From: Molanna angustata
Taxonomy: Eukaryota > Arthropoda > Insecta > Trichoptera > Molannidae
Direction: 5' to 3'
DNA: 64,000 nt
Assembly (NCBI GenBank): GCA_963576475.1
Contig: OY754980.1
Location: 32,587,431-32,651,430, forward strand
The notes below the pieces were generated by a model. It was not told the origin of the DNA. It saw only the letters and a list, made by a program, of their open reading frames with translations, and searched no databases. The position numbers and the translations under genes were made by a program. Positions 25,352-37,384 of the stretch are shown here, piece after piece; position 1 is the stretch's first letter; each line of letters opens with the position of its first letter.

Positions 25352-25663
25352 TTTATTTCTTTATGTAGCTTCTCGGGAATCGAACAGTACTATGTTAAAT
25401 AATTGTTTAACACGCACTCAATAACAAGTTGCCACATTCTGGAGACCAACGATATTAATTGTCTCACAGATCCAGACTGAAAACACACACTCAAAAAATG
25501 TAGTTGTTAAAAATAAATGATTTACTGGTAATAATAACCAAGCTACTTTGTTAGTATAGTAGCAATAAATTAAAATTGTGTCTTCACCGCGGGAATCGAA
25601 CCCGGGACCCTTGGATCAGAAGTTAGATAACCTAATCTAACCAACTGAGCCATGATAGCCGAC
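25352..25663 (-). mobile_element. tRNA-derived SINE, family A (copy 3, interrupted)
   Basis: Reverse copy of the 15071 SINE: the tRNA-like head is at 25663-25585 and the body and tail run to about 25352. About 90 bp of extra AT-rich sequence (about 25490-25580) sits between the head and the GTTTTCAGTCTGGATCTGTG body, absent from the other two copies. Confidence 0.75.
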
Positions 25664-26378
25664 AATTACTAGATTTAGCATTATATGCCCTATTAAAGGG
25701 CTGAAGGACAATAAGTCCGCAATCTTTTGTTACACAATAAAATATTATTACTTACATATTTTTGGATGATATTATTATATTACACAAATTTTCAACGATT
25801 TTGAAGACAAAATCTTTTCAATAACACTAAATATGGGCATTCATCATTAGAAAAAAATGCGTTAAGAGGCTATAGTAGGCTATATAGTATATTATTTTGA
25901 AAATAATTTCCCCAGTACCCACAAAAGATACGTCTTTGAAATAAGGAACAGTTTGTATTTACATCTTTATTCTATTGCATGAGTTTTTTGAATTTTGAAT
26001 TTGTTTAATACTTTTCTTGTAAAATTAGTTTTAGTAAAACCCTTTATTTTTTTATTGTAAGTAACTAAAAAACTACAAGGCGTGTGAAGTAGATATTTAC
26101 TGCAATCGAAAGAGAATATTAAAATCTACCGGCTGAGTTTTTTATCATTACAATATTGTAATAACTATTCTTGCTATTTAAAAAAAACATCTAAATTTTA
26201 CCATTTTTGCAAGATAAAATGTTGTATATCACATATCAGGTGATATACAATATTTTTTCGTGTTTCATACAATAGAAGGTAATTTAGTGTGCGTTTTTGC
26301 GTACACCCGTATACCCAGGGTATACTAGGACCTTAATAAGGGATTTAAATGAAATATGATAATGATATTAAGTAATTC

Positions 26379-26384
26379 TTTATT
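26379..26384 (-). terminator. Poly(A) signal overlapping the SDR stop codon
   Basis: The minus strand reads CTT AAA TAA AG: AATAAA (26384-26379) contains the TAA stop (26382-26380). If used, the 3' untranslated region would be only a few tens of bases. Confidence 0.5.
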
Positions 26385-29300
26385 TAAGAGCATTATTTGT
26401 TGGATTATATTTTGGCATTAGAAGAAACTTATCTACCAGCCAATAACGTATGGATGTTGGACATATTTTAAATAGACTGTAGTAAAATGCGTATCTCCAA
26501 GATTGATTTTTATAAACATTCCGAGGTTTTTCGTCCAACAATGCTGAGATGAACATTTTTTCTAGATCAGAGTCAAGAAGTTGATCCGGTGCTTTTGTAC
26601 TGCCATTACCTATTGAGGAAATATACGAAACAAATCTCTGGAAATATTCCTCGTAGAAGAGCCGTTGTTCTGAGTTAAAAGATGATTTCATCTCAGCTAT
26701 ATATTTAGCTTGTTGAGTTAGAATATTGGTAGAAGCCACCATTCCACCTGGAAATAACAATAAAAAACAACTATTTTATACTAGTTGCATGTAACACATG
26801 AGATCCAACTGTCGATAGCGATAGTACGTATAGCTGAAGAAGTACCAAACTATAAACCCATAAATACAATTTATTTAATATTTTAAGATATTTGGTTTTC
26901 TATACAACACATGTACCTAGGTATGTATGTATGTCAAGATAGGATAGTATGGAGGTCAGTCTTTTTTTCCTACCCGGAATATGAAAACAGCATGATGGTA
27001 TATATTGTATGTTTGGAGATGAAGTATCAAACTATTAAGTCTTCTTTGATATTGTGTATAGGTGACTACCATACAAATTGTATGAAGCGATGTCGTCACT
27101 AAATTCAATTTTTATAAAAATTGTTAAAAAAAATTGAGATGTACTACTACAATGTTGATATTTTTTATAGAAAATTAAATTATCTAGCTGGGGTGTTTCG
27201 GCTTTTTTCGATATTTAAAAAAAATTGAAATATAGGCAGTTAAACACACAAATTTATCATAAAAAAAATATTTTTCTTAATAAAAAATGTTTGAGAAACC
27301 CTGGAATTTAAAAAAAACTTATTTGAGATTTTATATTTTTCTATGTTCATACCAATTTTCAGCGTTCTAGCTTTTATGGTTTCTGAGATATATGGAAAAA
27401 TAAAGTAAAAATTCAAAAGTTGAATTTTTAACCCCTGACTGAAACAAAAATTCACAATTCTGATTATAAAAGTTTTGTAGGCCTATAACTGTATATATAT
27501 TCTGAAAATTTGGGCTCTGTAAATTGAGCGGATCTCAAGAACGAATCGACAGTTGGATAACGATAATAATATTTAAATATTGACAGCTTTTTGTAAAATT
27601 TTTACTTCATTTTCTATAGCAATATTTTTTTGCATCTTTTATTTTATTTATTTAACATCCTTTTTTAATAATGTTATAAATAAATTTATAAAATACATAA
27701 TATACTATGGTAAAATTGTTGCATTACCTCATCAAAATTATTAAGAGCTTGTGCTTGATGAGAGAATCATTTGATATAAGATACATACATACATACATAC
27801 CATCACGCCATGTCCCTTACGGGGTAGGCAGAGAGAACCGAACGCCATATCTTTCTATCCTGGCACACATTCATCGCCTCGTCAACATTCATGCATCGTC
27901 TCATACATGTTCGTCTATTGTACATGCTTCTAACATTTCCTTCTTTCAGAATATCGTTCACATGGTCGTGCCATCCCTTTCTTGGGCGGCCCCGGCCTCT
28001 CAATCCATTCCTATCCGCATTGTATATTTTCTTCGTCAGGCGTTCCTCATTCATTCTACCCATGTGGCCAAACCATCTCAGTGTGTTCACTTTCATTCTA
28101 TTAATGATATCTTTCTTCATCTTACATTCTTTCCTTATGTTCTCATTTGATATAAGATAATACAATAAATACCTACATAGTTATACAACGGTGAAAAAAA
28201 TTAATAAATATAAGTGCATAAAAAAAAACAATAGAAAATGGGCAATTCGAAATAATTTTGGTCATACATAATTACATACAGTACCAGTTCACGCCATGTC
28301 CCTCGTGGAGTAGGCAGAGAGAACCGAACGCCACTTATTTCTTTCTTGACACACATTCATCGTCTCGTCGACATTCATACATCGTCTTATACATGTTCGT
28401 CTGTTATTCATGCTTCTAACATTTCCGTCTTTCAAAATACCGTTCACATTAAAAATATGTGTTGTAAATACAACGTACAGTACAAATAAATCAATGTTCG
28501 AAAAACAAAATTCCAGTTATTTACTGAAACAAACCGATATTAGGTACCTATAGTAAGTATATCCATTTTGCAAATCCAAAATTGGAAAATACAGGCTATA
28601 CGGAAAGGCAATATGAATGGGAGAGGCTTTTGGGTTCAGCCAAGCCTCACCCAGGGCTGTCTAGCTTATGAGTAATGATATTTTCGCAAATTGATATTTG
28701 GTACAAATATATTTTTTGTTTTAACCACTGTGAATACTTGGTGTCTAACCGGTTTTCGGAGCTGACCGCTCCCTCCTCAGGACAGACGAGTATAAGTCTG
28801 TCCTGAGGAGGGAGCGGTCAGCTCCGAAAACCGGTTAGACACCAAGTATTCACAGTGGTTAAAACAAAAAATATATTTGTACCAAATATCAATTTGCGAA
28901 AATATTTAAAATGTGCCACAAAGTTATAGCAACGTATGAAGAAAAAATATGATTAATGAATTTGTTTAAACCGTTTTTTATTTATTTATAACTTCAAGGT
29001 AGGTATGTATAATTTGTACACTGGCAGGTTTATTGCTAGTTGATGAAAATATACAATACAGTACTATATGGCAATAAGGTAAATGATATGACAAAAAATA
29101 AAAACAAAAATAACAGAAGAAAAGTAAAAAAGAAAAAGGCAACAAAAGTTTGAATATAAATAAGAACAGTTCATAGCAATGATAGTAAAACAAAATGATC
29201 AGATGAAATCAGGTATTATCAGATAGTTATAATTGCTTATGATAAAAGACGTTGAAAAAAATTCAATACTTAATATTTTAGTGTCACAATATACCTAATT

Positions 29301-31714
29301 AAATAGTCAATTCTTTGTTTGAAGCATAACATTCGGTAAGTTTCTGAAATAATCAAAATCCAGATATTATAATGATTAGTTTCACAAAAACTAAAACAAA
29401 GATATTTTTCTGATATTCTAATTGTTGTCAATATTGTACTTCTGTTTGATGCTCATTTGCTTTATGTGTTATACGAATGGAAAAGATTAATGTTTTGAAT
29501 GGATTGAAGTAATTTAAATGCTCTACAATATTATTTTGGCTTATAGGGAGATTTTAATAACGATTTTATTTATAAAGTTACGCTAATCGTTTTCCAATAT
29601 TGTTTATATTGCATTGAAAGATTATTAATTGGTATTTATGAAAAATTCCAATAATCGACATAAAACTGTTGAAATTTTATGATAATCTACAACATGAAAT
29701 GCATACTTTAATATTCTTCTTGTATTGAAACTGCGAATTAGTTGACATTTCCTTAAATTTAAATATTACCAGGTATATAATTGACTACGTGTACTCCATA
29801 GTATCTAAGTTCCATTCTGATAGCTTCTGTCCATCCTTTGAGAGCCGACTTCGAAGCTGAGTATGGACCCATGGTTCTGAGTGGTTGGAGACCGCAGTGA
29901 CTTGAAACTGTGACAAGTCTAGGAGCTTCCCCCGCCCCGGCTGCTCCGCGCAGAAACCCAAGAAGTGACTGAGACACTCTCCATGTTCCGAGCACATTGA
30001 CCATCAGCTGCTCTTCCAACATCCTTGTTGTTTGCCACTCAAAGTCTCCTATTGCCATCACACCGGCGTTATTTACAACGGCGTGTAAAACTAGAATGCA
30101 ACAGTATTAGAAGGTATAAAATATTATATCTAGTGTCCAACCGAACAGTAGGCTTCGGCCACCATCGGTTTCGACTTATTTTTGGCCGAAGCCGAACTAA
30201 AAACAGTTAAAATTGGATAAGTCATTGTTTTATCAGCTAAACCTGCTAGGCTACTCATGAAGTTGATTAACATAAGATTTAGATATTTTTTAACAGATTT
30301 TTAATTATCTCAATAGAGACGAAGTTGGAATATTTACTGTAGGAGAACCGGGAAATCAAGGCACCTACAGGGCTTACGACCTGTCATCGGCTGGTTTACG
30401 TGATCACTTTATGCGCTTGCGCAACGTTCACCAATTATGCCTTTTTAATGAGATCCCTATCAATTCAATTTTGAAAGTTCTATATATATATTGTAATACT
30501 GAAATTCTTTTCGCTTGAAAATAAGGAATTTTTACTACAGCCATCTATGTGTGAAATTATGAACAACATTCTTATTAATTTTATTTATTTTTGTTGTAAC
30601 GCCATCTATTGAGAGAATTATTTTTTTTTATAAGATTTAGACTTTTTGAATTAAAAATTAATTAATCAATTTATACAAAAATTTATGATAATTCCATGCT
30701 ATTTTTTATGGTTCAATGTAGATATAGGTTAAGATTACATTATACTCGAGTACTGATTTATAAATTTTAAAGATTAATACGTGTTATGGGTTGCCACCCT
30801 GGTCGATCTGTTACGTAATAAATTATTTTATATCATTTCAATAAAAAAACTCATTCAAATTATTTTATTACTTCTGCATAAAATATCAATGGTTCCTTCA
30901 TTGTAGCATCGATATTTTTTTATAATTTTTATACTGTATAATTATTTATGTCGTCTGTATATTCATTCGGACATTTGGACTCAATTTTTTTGAACAAGAC
31001 ACATTTTTTTCAAGCAAGGTCCCCATGTTATAGTTAATAGTTATCGCCAAACATCTAGAAATTATTCGACGTGGAAGGGGGCGGTTCGCGCACAGACGTG
31101 ATAAAACCAACCAAGCAAAAACTTAAATTTGACTTCTGCGCTCCCGCGTGATTTTTCTAGATGTTTAGCGATAACTATATCATTTAATTTAAATTATTAA
31201 CCAGGATTTTTTACAAACAAATGGTTATTCAGGTATGCACCAGAATTTTCCCTAACAAATATTGCTGCACTTAGCTATCCCTTGGAATTGATGGAATCTA
31301 AAATCTCTTGCTAAAGAGTCCTTTACAATTTTCTAAGATACCTCATGTAATACCAGCCTGAGTCTTTGGTAACTTACTTTTACTAGGATTTTTTCTTAGG
31401 AGATCCTGAACGTAGTTTTTCATGGAATCTACGCTATCCTGCTTAGTGACATCTAGTTCCAGGAGATGCAGTAGTTTTGTGTCTGGATCAAGAGATCTCA
31501 GTCTCCTTCCTCCTTCTCCGTCTGGTCCCCTCAACAGTCCTCCAACCACGGTAAGCCCCAGTCTCCTGGCGACTCTGGCCATCATGAAGCCCAGACCGCT
31601 GTCGCAGCCAGTCACGACCACCACCAGTCTGGAATCTGGGACTATCGTACTCCGCTGCCATAATTCTAGGGTCTTCTTAAGATACTTCAACATTTCTGTT
31701 TTGAAGGAGATCAT
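26380..31714 (-). CDS. Short-chain dehydrogenase/reductase (17beta-HSD/BDH-like)
   Basis: Three exons, 31714-31378, 30090-29770 and 26747-26380, with phases 1 and 1 that join cleanly to 341 residues plus stop. SDR enzymes oxidise or reduce alcohols and ketones with NAD(P). Visible: the cofactor motif TGCDSGLG near residue 27, NNAG (AVVNNAGVM), the active-site VSSHCG, YSASK with catalytic Tyr and Lys, and a long C-terminal part (FNSEQRLFYEEYFQRF) as in steroid- or hydroxybutyrate-dehydrogenase-like SDRs. The substrate cannot be told from sequence. The start at 31714 was chosen because the in-frame residues upstream (to 31822) come from CTTGCAAGAC-type repeat DNA and the total then fits the family length. 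The stop TAA is part of AATAAA. Introns contain MITEs, a perfect palindrome and LINE scraps. Confidence 0.88.
26785..27560 (+). repeat. About 770-bp dispersed repeat (copy 1)
   Basis: Starts near AGTTGCATGTAACACATGAG, continues through ATCCAACTGTCGATAGCG, and ends with the inverse ATCGACAGTTGGAT. Near-identical blocks occur reversed at 37385-38415 and partly at 63885-64000. Sub-terminal inverted ends suggest a non-autonomous DNA transposon. No protein is encoded. It lies in the second SDR intron. Confidence 0.65.
27780..28165 (-). pseudogene. LINE ORF2 C-terminal remnant with TATG-repeat end
   Basis: Minus-strand translation includes VNTLRWFGHMGRMNEERL, then RGRGRPRKGWHDHV and MNVDEAMNVCQDRK. 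This is the LRWFGH..R...R..K / GRPR..W.D tail common at the end of RTE/CR1-type ORF2 proteins. The copy ends in (TATG)n. Confidence 0.8.
28262..28450 (-). pseudogene. Second partial copy of the same LINE tail
   Basis: Repeats the GCCATGTCCCT ... GGCAGAGAGAACCGAACGCC ... ACACATTCATCGTCTCGTC block of the 27780 copy in the same orientation, cut off at about 28450. Confidence 0.7.
28678..28905. mobile_element. Perfect 110-bp inverted repeat with paired hammerhead-like cores
   Basis: Arms 28678-28787 and 28796-28905 are exact reverse complements as read, separated by 8 nt. Each arm contains CCTGAGGA, a stem II GGAGC-GGTCA-GCTCC, GAAAAC and CGGTT, the order of a hammerhead core (CUGANGA ... GAAA ... 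NUH). Perfect arms imply a very young insertion. It lies in the second SDR intron (29769-26748). Confidence 0.65.
30110..30200. repeat. Short GGCCGAAGCC-type inverted repeat remnant
   Basis: GGCTTCGGCC near 30152 and its near inverse GGCCGAAGCC near 30184, following GTGTCCAACCGAA. This resembles a common MITE type of animal genomes, but the element limits are not clear. Confidence 0.35.
30306..30616 (+). mobile_element. CTCAATAGA-ended MITE (full-length copy)
   Basis: Begins TCTCAATAGAGACGAAG and ends GCCATCTATTGAGAG, the inverse terminus; about 310 bp, non-coding. Shares the GGCACCTACAGGGCTTACG and GCGCTTGCGCAACG blocks with the copies at 15963 and 16305. It lies in the first SDR intron. 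Confidence 0.7.
31040..31175. mobile_element. Small MITE with TA flanks
   Basis: GTTATCGCCAAACATCTAGA at the left and TCTAGATGTTTAGCGATAAC at the right are near-exact inverses, flanked by TA on both sides (31038-31039, 31076 pattern at 31176-31177). About 136 bp with a GC-rich centre. TA duplication suits a Tc1/mariner-type transposase. It lies in the first SDR intron. Confidence 0.75.
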
Positions 31715-31984
31715 ATTTTTAAGTATTAGTGGTGATGAATAATAGTCTTGCAGTCTTGATCTTGTGAGACTTGCAAGACGAAGACCGCGTGTGTCGCTGC
31801 AAGACCAAGACCAGGGGTTCAATACCTAGTCTTTGCAAGACCTAATTCATGATTTTTGGGGTCTCAATTTTTTTTATAAACTATTTAATTTTAATTAATC
31901 AGTAATTAAATAGGTACGCACAATCGAAATTGTTCTATAAATCGGCGTTTTTCGTCATATTTCATTGAACTACTAAATTTTAAA

Positions 31985-32200
31985 ATTAATTAATTAATTT
32001 ATTTATTTAATCATTTACGGCATATATTGCCCTTTACAAACATACATAAAAAACATACATCGAAAACAAAATCACAGAATAAAATACAGTAATAAACTTA
32101 CGTAAAAAAAGAAAAAACTTATCAAAAATTATAAAAAAAGAAATAATTATAATCAATAACATAACTGAATTAATATATCTTCTTTCCTTTCCATTAAATT
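31985..32200 (-). pseudogene. 3' end of a CR1/Jockey-like LINE
   Basis: AATTTATTTATTTAATCATTTACGGCATATATTGCC and the A-rich DNA after it match the 3' end of the LINE at 18555-18980 (TTTATTTATTTATCTACGGTATATAAC...) in the same orientation. No coding part was seen. Confidence 0.5.
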
Positions 32201-32397
32201 GTGTAAAAGTAACGAAAACTGTATACTCAACACCAGTTTATTATGTTTCTATGTACCTACTTATGTATATTTTGATTAGGTGTAAAAAATAAGTACATTT
32301 TTTTACACCTAGTATAAACAAAAGAATATACCTAAACAATAATTAAAAAAATAACAAAATATTACAATATCCATTGACACAAAACAAAGGAAGCACA

Positions 32398-32465
32398 CAA
32401 TGGCCTTATAAGCCGAAACGATCGTCGGGAGACTAAATAAAAACATTGTGTAATATAATTACGTG
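32398..32465 (+). repeat. Penelope-type terminal scrap with partial hammerhead
   Basis: TGGCCTTATAAGCCGAAACG followed by ATCGTCGGGAG is nearly the same as the right arm at 11541-11577. Stem II GGC...GCC, GAAAC and GUC are intact; the 5' core strand (CUGANGA) is missing, so this is a truncated copy. Confidence 0.5.
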
Positions 32466-33216
32466 TTCTTTTTTTCTAAATAATCAAATGATTTCCCTCC
32501 TTCTACTTTCCCAATCCTTTTTTTTGCTATGAAGACTTTTTGTTTTTATTTTATTTTTATCTTGGTGTAAGTATTTTTCCTATCTTTATTTTTGTTATCA
32601 ATCTTTTTGTTGTTGTAGGTACATAATATTATAATAATGTTGTCTCACTTATCTCATTTGGTTGATTGGAAGAAATTGCCCAATGGCAATGCTCGCCAGT
32701 GTGCATTATATTTTTTATATTATAAAGTACCAAAAATAAATTAATAAGTATATAAAATGAAGAAAAAAAAATTAAATGAAAATTACCTGTCATGTGCAGC
32801 TGATTTAAGTATTATCACTTAAGGAATTTATATTGTTTTACAATACAAAATATTGTTATCAACACAAGTAATGTTCACTACAGCTAAACTAGAAATGTTA
32901 ATGTTACACTGGATAGATGTCTGCATGTTGTACCTAAGTTTGCTCATCAGCATTATTGATAAGATGCTAATGTAAGCATTCTAACTTCAGTACAATCAAT
33001 CACAGAACACACTAATATATCGCGGGCGTCAAGTCAGAGGGGCGTACAAACGAAATGACTACTTTACAGGGAGAAATTTTTTTTTTTATTTCTGTAACGG
33101 TTTAATTTATCCATGTAGAGTTTTTTTGGAAAATTTACCAAAAATGAAGCCTCATCGAGGAGTATTACCTAAATTTTAATAACTAGTGAATTTCTTATAT
33201 ACTTTGCACATACGCC

Positions 33217-33594
33217 CAAGGCCGTAGACAGAAAATAATTTCGGGGGGGGGTTTATCTTCGTGGAAAAAAATAAAACAAGTAAAAAAAAAGTAAAGTAGT
33301 AAAAAAAAAAGAATTACGCGTCGTGGAAAAATAAGAACATCTAAAAATCTAATGTATGTGCGAGCATGTACCAGTATAACTGACGCAGTGTCACGCCAAA
33401 AAAATGTGAAAAAAATGCTGAATTATTAAATATATTTCAATAATTATTTTTTTCATACAAAATTTTGAAATGGGTGCATCGTAACAACAGAGTGAAAAGG
33501 GTGCACCGTATGTAACTGCAGTCTCATTGTTACTTACTAAAGAAATATCTTCTTTTTTTCATTTCGGGGGGGGGGGTTACTGGCTACGGCCTTG
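33217..33594. mobile_element. hAT-type MITE, CAAGGCCGTAG ends
   Basis: Starts CAAGGCCGTAG and ends CTACGGCCTTG (exact inverse), with 8-bp flanks CATACGCC and CACACGCC that differ at one base. An 8-bp duplication and these ends suit the hAT superfamily. Each end has a G-rich run next to the terminus (TTTCGGGGGGGG). The element interrupts a region where an ACGCCC(C/T)TCTGGCT(C/T)G motif recurs (33599, 33812, 33996). Confidence 0.8.
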
Positions 33595-34275
33595 CACACG
33601 CCCCTCTGGCTCGTCAATGTTTCTAGATATGGACTCGATTTTTAAATGCAAAAGTCATAATTATTGTGGGGCGTAAAAACAAATTTTCTATAAAGCTACG
33701 AATCATAGAGAAAAAATTATGTAGCTTAATTATGAGACGTATTTAAACGTTTTGATAGCGAAATTGAGACAATTAGTTCAAAGTTTCTGCCATTTTGAAT
33801 GTTTGTAGGTACGCCCTTCTGGCTTGGCATGTTTCTATGGCATCATCAAATTCATTGAATGGTCGTATCATGTTATTTTCTTTTTTCAATAATTTTTATT
33901 CAGACATTTTTTTTTTTAAATATCTGTTTAATGTTCGGCGTATGCAGATTCGCCCATATTTCACAAAGATGTCGGTTAAGTCTTCGGTGTATGTTCATAC
34001 GCCCTTCTGGCTCGACAAATTCGGCCCTCGTATAGCATACGCCCAAAATTATTTTTTGAAATATCTCGATAGCGATATACACGATAATACTGGAAATAAA
34101 AAAAACACTAAGTACCAAAATTCTTGTACTTTGCTGCCCAGAATAAATTGTTGCTGTCGATTGCGGGCATATTTATTTATTTATTTAATAAACAGAGACA
34201 CCAACAGAACACTGAACAATACAAACAAATAAATCATAAAACATAAACATAGAATCTCTAGTGCTCCAATAACAG

Positions 34276-35617
34276 GTGAGTACACAGAGACGGCATCTCA
34301 TAGGAAATATGATGATACCGAAATGTAATAAGACGCATGCCCAACATCACTATAAATACCTACCTGGGTATACAATATTTTAACAAACTACCTGCCATTA
34401 TTAAAATCTAGTGAGTACACAGAGACGGCATCTCATAGGAAATATGATGATACCGAAATGTAATAAGACGCATGCCCAACATCACTATAAATACCTACCT
34501 GGGTATACAATATTTTAACAAACTACCTGCCATTATTAAAATCTAGTGAGTACACAGAGACGGCATCTCATAGGAAATATGATGATACCGAAATGTAATA
34601 AGACGCATGCCCAACATCACTATAAATACCTACCTGGGTATACAATATTTTAACAAACTACCTGCCATTATTAAAATCTAGTGAGTACACAGAGACGGCA
34701 TCTCATAGGAAATATGATGATACCGAAATGTAATAAGACGCATGCCCAACATCACTATAAATACCTACCTGGGTATACAATATTTTAACAAACTACCTGC
34801 CATTATTAAAATCTAGTGAGTACACAGAGACGGCATCTCATAGGAAATATGATGATACCGAAATGTAATAAGACGCATGCCCAACATCACTATAAATACC
34901 TACCTGGGTATACAATATTTTAACAAACTACCTGCCATTATTAAAATCTAGTGAGTACACAGAGACGGCATCTCATAGGAAATATGATGATACCGAAATG
35001 TAATAAGACGCATGCCCAACATCACTATAAATACCTACCTGGGTATACAATATTTTAACAAACTACCTGCCATTATTAAAATCTAGTGAGTACACAGAGA
35101 CGGCATCTCATAGGAAATATGATGATACCGAAATGTAATAAGACGCATGCCCAACATCACTATAAATACCTACCTGGGTATACAATATTTTAACAAACTA
35201 CCTGCCATTATTAAAATCTAGTGAGTACACAGAGACGGCATCTCATAGGAAATATGATGATACCGAAATGTAATAAGACGCATGCCCAACATCACTATAA
35301 ATACCTACCTGGGTATACAATATTTTAACAAACTACCTGCCATTATTAAAATCTAGTGAGTACACAGAGACGGCATCTCATAGGAAATATGATGATACCG
35401 AAATGTAATAAGACGCATGCCCAACATCACTATAAATACCTACCTGGGTATACAATATTTTAACAAACTACCTGACATTATTAAAATCTAGTGAGTACAC
35501 AGAGACGGCATCTCATAGGAAATATGATGATACCGAAATGTAATAAGACGCATGCCCAACATCACTATAAATACCTGGGTATACAATATTTTAACAAACT
35601 ACCTGCCATTATTAAAA
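34276..35617. repeat. Satellite array: ten copies of a 135-bp unit
   Basis: Units start at 34276, 34411, 34546, 34681, 34816, 34951, 35086, 35221, 35356 and 35491, exactly 135 bp apart. Unit start GTGAGTACACAGAGACGG, end CTGCCATTATTAAAATCTA. Copies look identical except for one substitution in copy nine (CTGACATT) and a 4-bp deletion in copy ten. All three plus-strand frames of the unit meet a stop within one unit, and no long minus frame was found. Such homogeneity means recent amplification or conversion. Confidence 0.97.
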
Positions 35618-35704
35618 AAACACAAAAATTTTATGACTTTATAAGAAAAATCAAATCTTTAAAATAACAATAAATTTTTATCTATTCCTTTTATCATATT
35701 CATT

Positions 35705-35830
35705 ATGTATATATTTATGTGTGTGTATATGTGTATATGTGTGTATGTGTATGTGTATGTATATGTGTGTATGTATGTGTATGTATGTGTGTATGTATGT
35801 ATGTATATGTGTGTATATGTATATGTGTAT
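35705..35830. repeat. (TATGTG/TATG)n microsatellite
   Basis: About 125 bp of alternating TATG, TGTG and TATATG units. Confidence 0.9.
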
Positions 35831-36112
35831 TTTTTTCTCCTTTTTAAATAAAATTGGTTTGTATTCTATATTCACTAATCAAAATAAAAAAAAATAAACT
35901 TGTATGTATTAGCTGTAAGTTATCCTGGTAGAAGAATGTCCAATTTTCCTTCCATATCTTTGCAGTTATCTGGATTTAAACTTTTTTCTTCTTCTTCTTC
36001 GTGTATTTAGTTATTTTACCTTTGAAGGTGGAGTATCCTGGGAAAAGAAGACGGTCCTTACATCTCTTCGCGGTTCTTCCAGGATGGTTTCTGGATTTAA
36101 ACTTTTCTTAAG

Positions 36113-36312
36113 CGACTGAAGGGACGGGATGTAATGAAGGGAAGGGAGGCACTAATGGGCCAGAAGGGACGGGAGGTATAAAAGGGCCTGAAGGGACGGG
36201 AGGTACTGAAGGGCCTGATGGGAAGGGACGTGATGAGGGATTGAAGGGACGGGAGGAACTGAAGGGCCTGAAGGGACGGGAGGTACTGAAGGGTCTGAAG
36301 CGACGGGTCCTG
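36113..36312. repeat. G-rich minisatellite, GAAGGGACGGGAGGTACT units
   Basis: Seven or so degenerate units of about 27 bp built on GAAGGGACGGGAGGTACT and GAAGGGCCT. Purine-rich on the plus strand, with closely spaced GGG runs. Flanked by C/T-rich TTCTTCTTCTTC tracts at 35985 and 36320. Confidence 0.85.
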
Positions 36313-36319
36313 GAGTCTA

Positions 36320-37290
36320 ATTCTTTTTCTTCTTAATTTTATGTAGACCTTTAGGACAGTTTTTATACAAACTATTTCCTATAGATTAATCTTCTTCTTC
36401 TTTTATGAAGACCTTTTGGTCAGGTGATCTATTTCCAATAGTCAAATTCTTCTATTTTATGTATTTTTTCTTATTTTATGTAGACCATTGAGAATTTTTA
36501 TACAAACTATTTCTTATAGTCTTATACTTATTCTTCTCTTTTTTTTTAGACTTAAGTCTCATAGTCTATTGTGCAGAAATATTATTAACGATATGCACAC
36601 TTGATGAAAATACATATGTAAAAACGAATGGGATGTGGGATGTGACGATGTAACCTGCACTAGAATCTTTTCAATACTTTTGTTTAATCAAATTTAAACC
36701 ATTTATATCATCCTATTTTGAATAATTTTCAACACCTACATATTTGATTGTTGACAATATTTAAAGAATGGGGGTTGTGGCCATTACTGAACTCTTCACA
36801 ACGTTTATATTCAAATTATTTACCATAGTTTATGTCTTCTTCTTCTTCTTCGTTAATGTAGACTTTTATGTCAATTTTAAGTTTATCTATCTAATTGTGC
36901 AAAAATATATTGCACACTTGATGAAAAATATAAAAACGAATGGGATGTGACCAACACTAAATCTTTTCAGTACATTTGTTTAATCAAATTTTAACCACAT
37001 CCCAACATCCAAAATTGCTAAATTTTCAATAGGTACATATTACAATTTGTTTTCAATGATAATATTTAAAAATGGGGGTTGTGGCCAAACCAATCTCTTT
37101 ACAACGTTGATAAACAGTCATATTTAAAACCATTTCGCATAGTCCATGTGTGCAGAAATTGTATATTATACTTCATTCACACTTTATAGCAATATATAAA
37201 AAATAATGGGTTGTGGCCATCACTTGAACATTTTACAATCAAATTCAATCATATTTTAAACCACTTTTCATAGTCCGATTTTGCAAAATA
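36320..37290. repeat. Degenerate medium-length tandem repeats
   Basis: At 36320-36545 are about 85-bp units around TTTATGTAGACC and ACAAACTATTTC. At 36560-37280 are two to three roughly 300-bp units sharing GCACACTTGATGAAAA, AAAACGAATGGGATGTG and TTTGTTTAATCAAATTT.AACCA. No coding potential is evident. Confidence 0.6.
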
Positions 37291-37384
37291 ATTGGGTGAC
37301 AATATTATAAAAACGATTGCTTTTTCCTTCACAATTTTACATACTTGGCCAACGGCGGAACATAAAAGAATAAAAATGTATGAA

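Noticed and set aside
27803..28165. A host gene with a GRPRK AT-hook-like motif
   Set aside because: The LRWFGHMGRM context and the (TATG)n end mark a LINE ORF2 tail; a second partial copy follows at 28262.
31740..31822. SDR coding region extended upstream to 31822
   Set aside because: These residues come from CTTGCAAGAC-type repeat DNA and the family length is reached from 31714.
34276..35617. CRISPR-like array of regular repeats
   Set aside because: Units are directly abutting 135-bp tandem copies without variable spacers, in an animal genome: a satellite.
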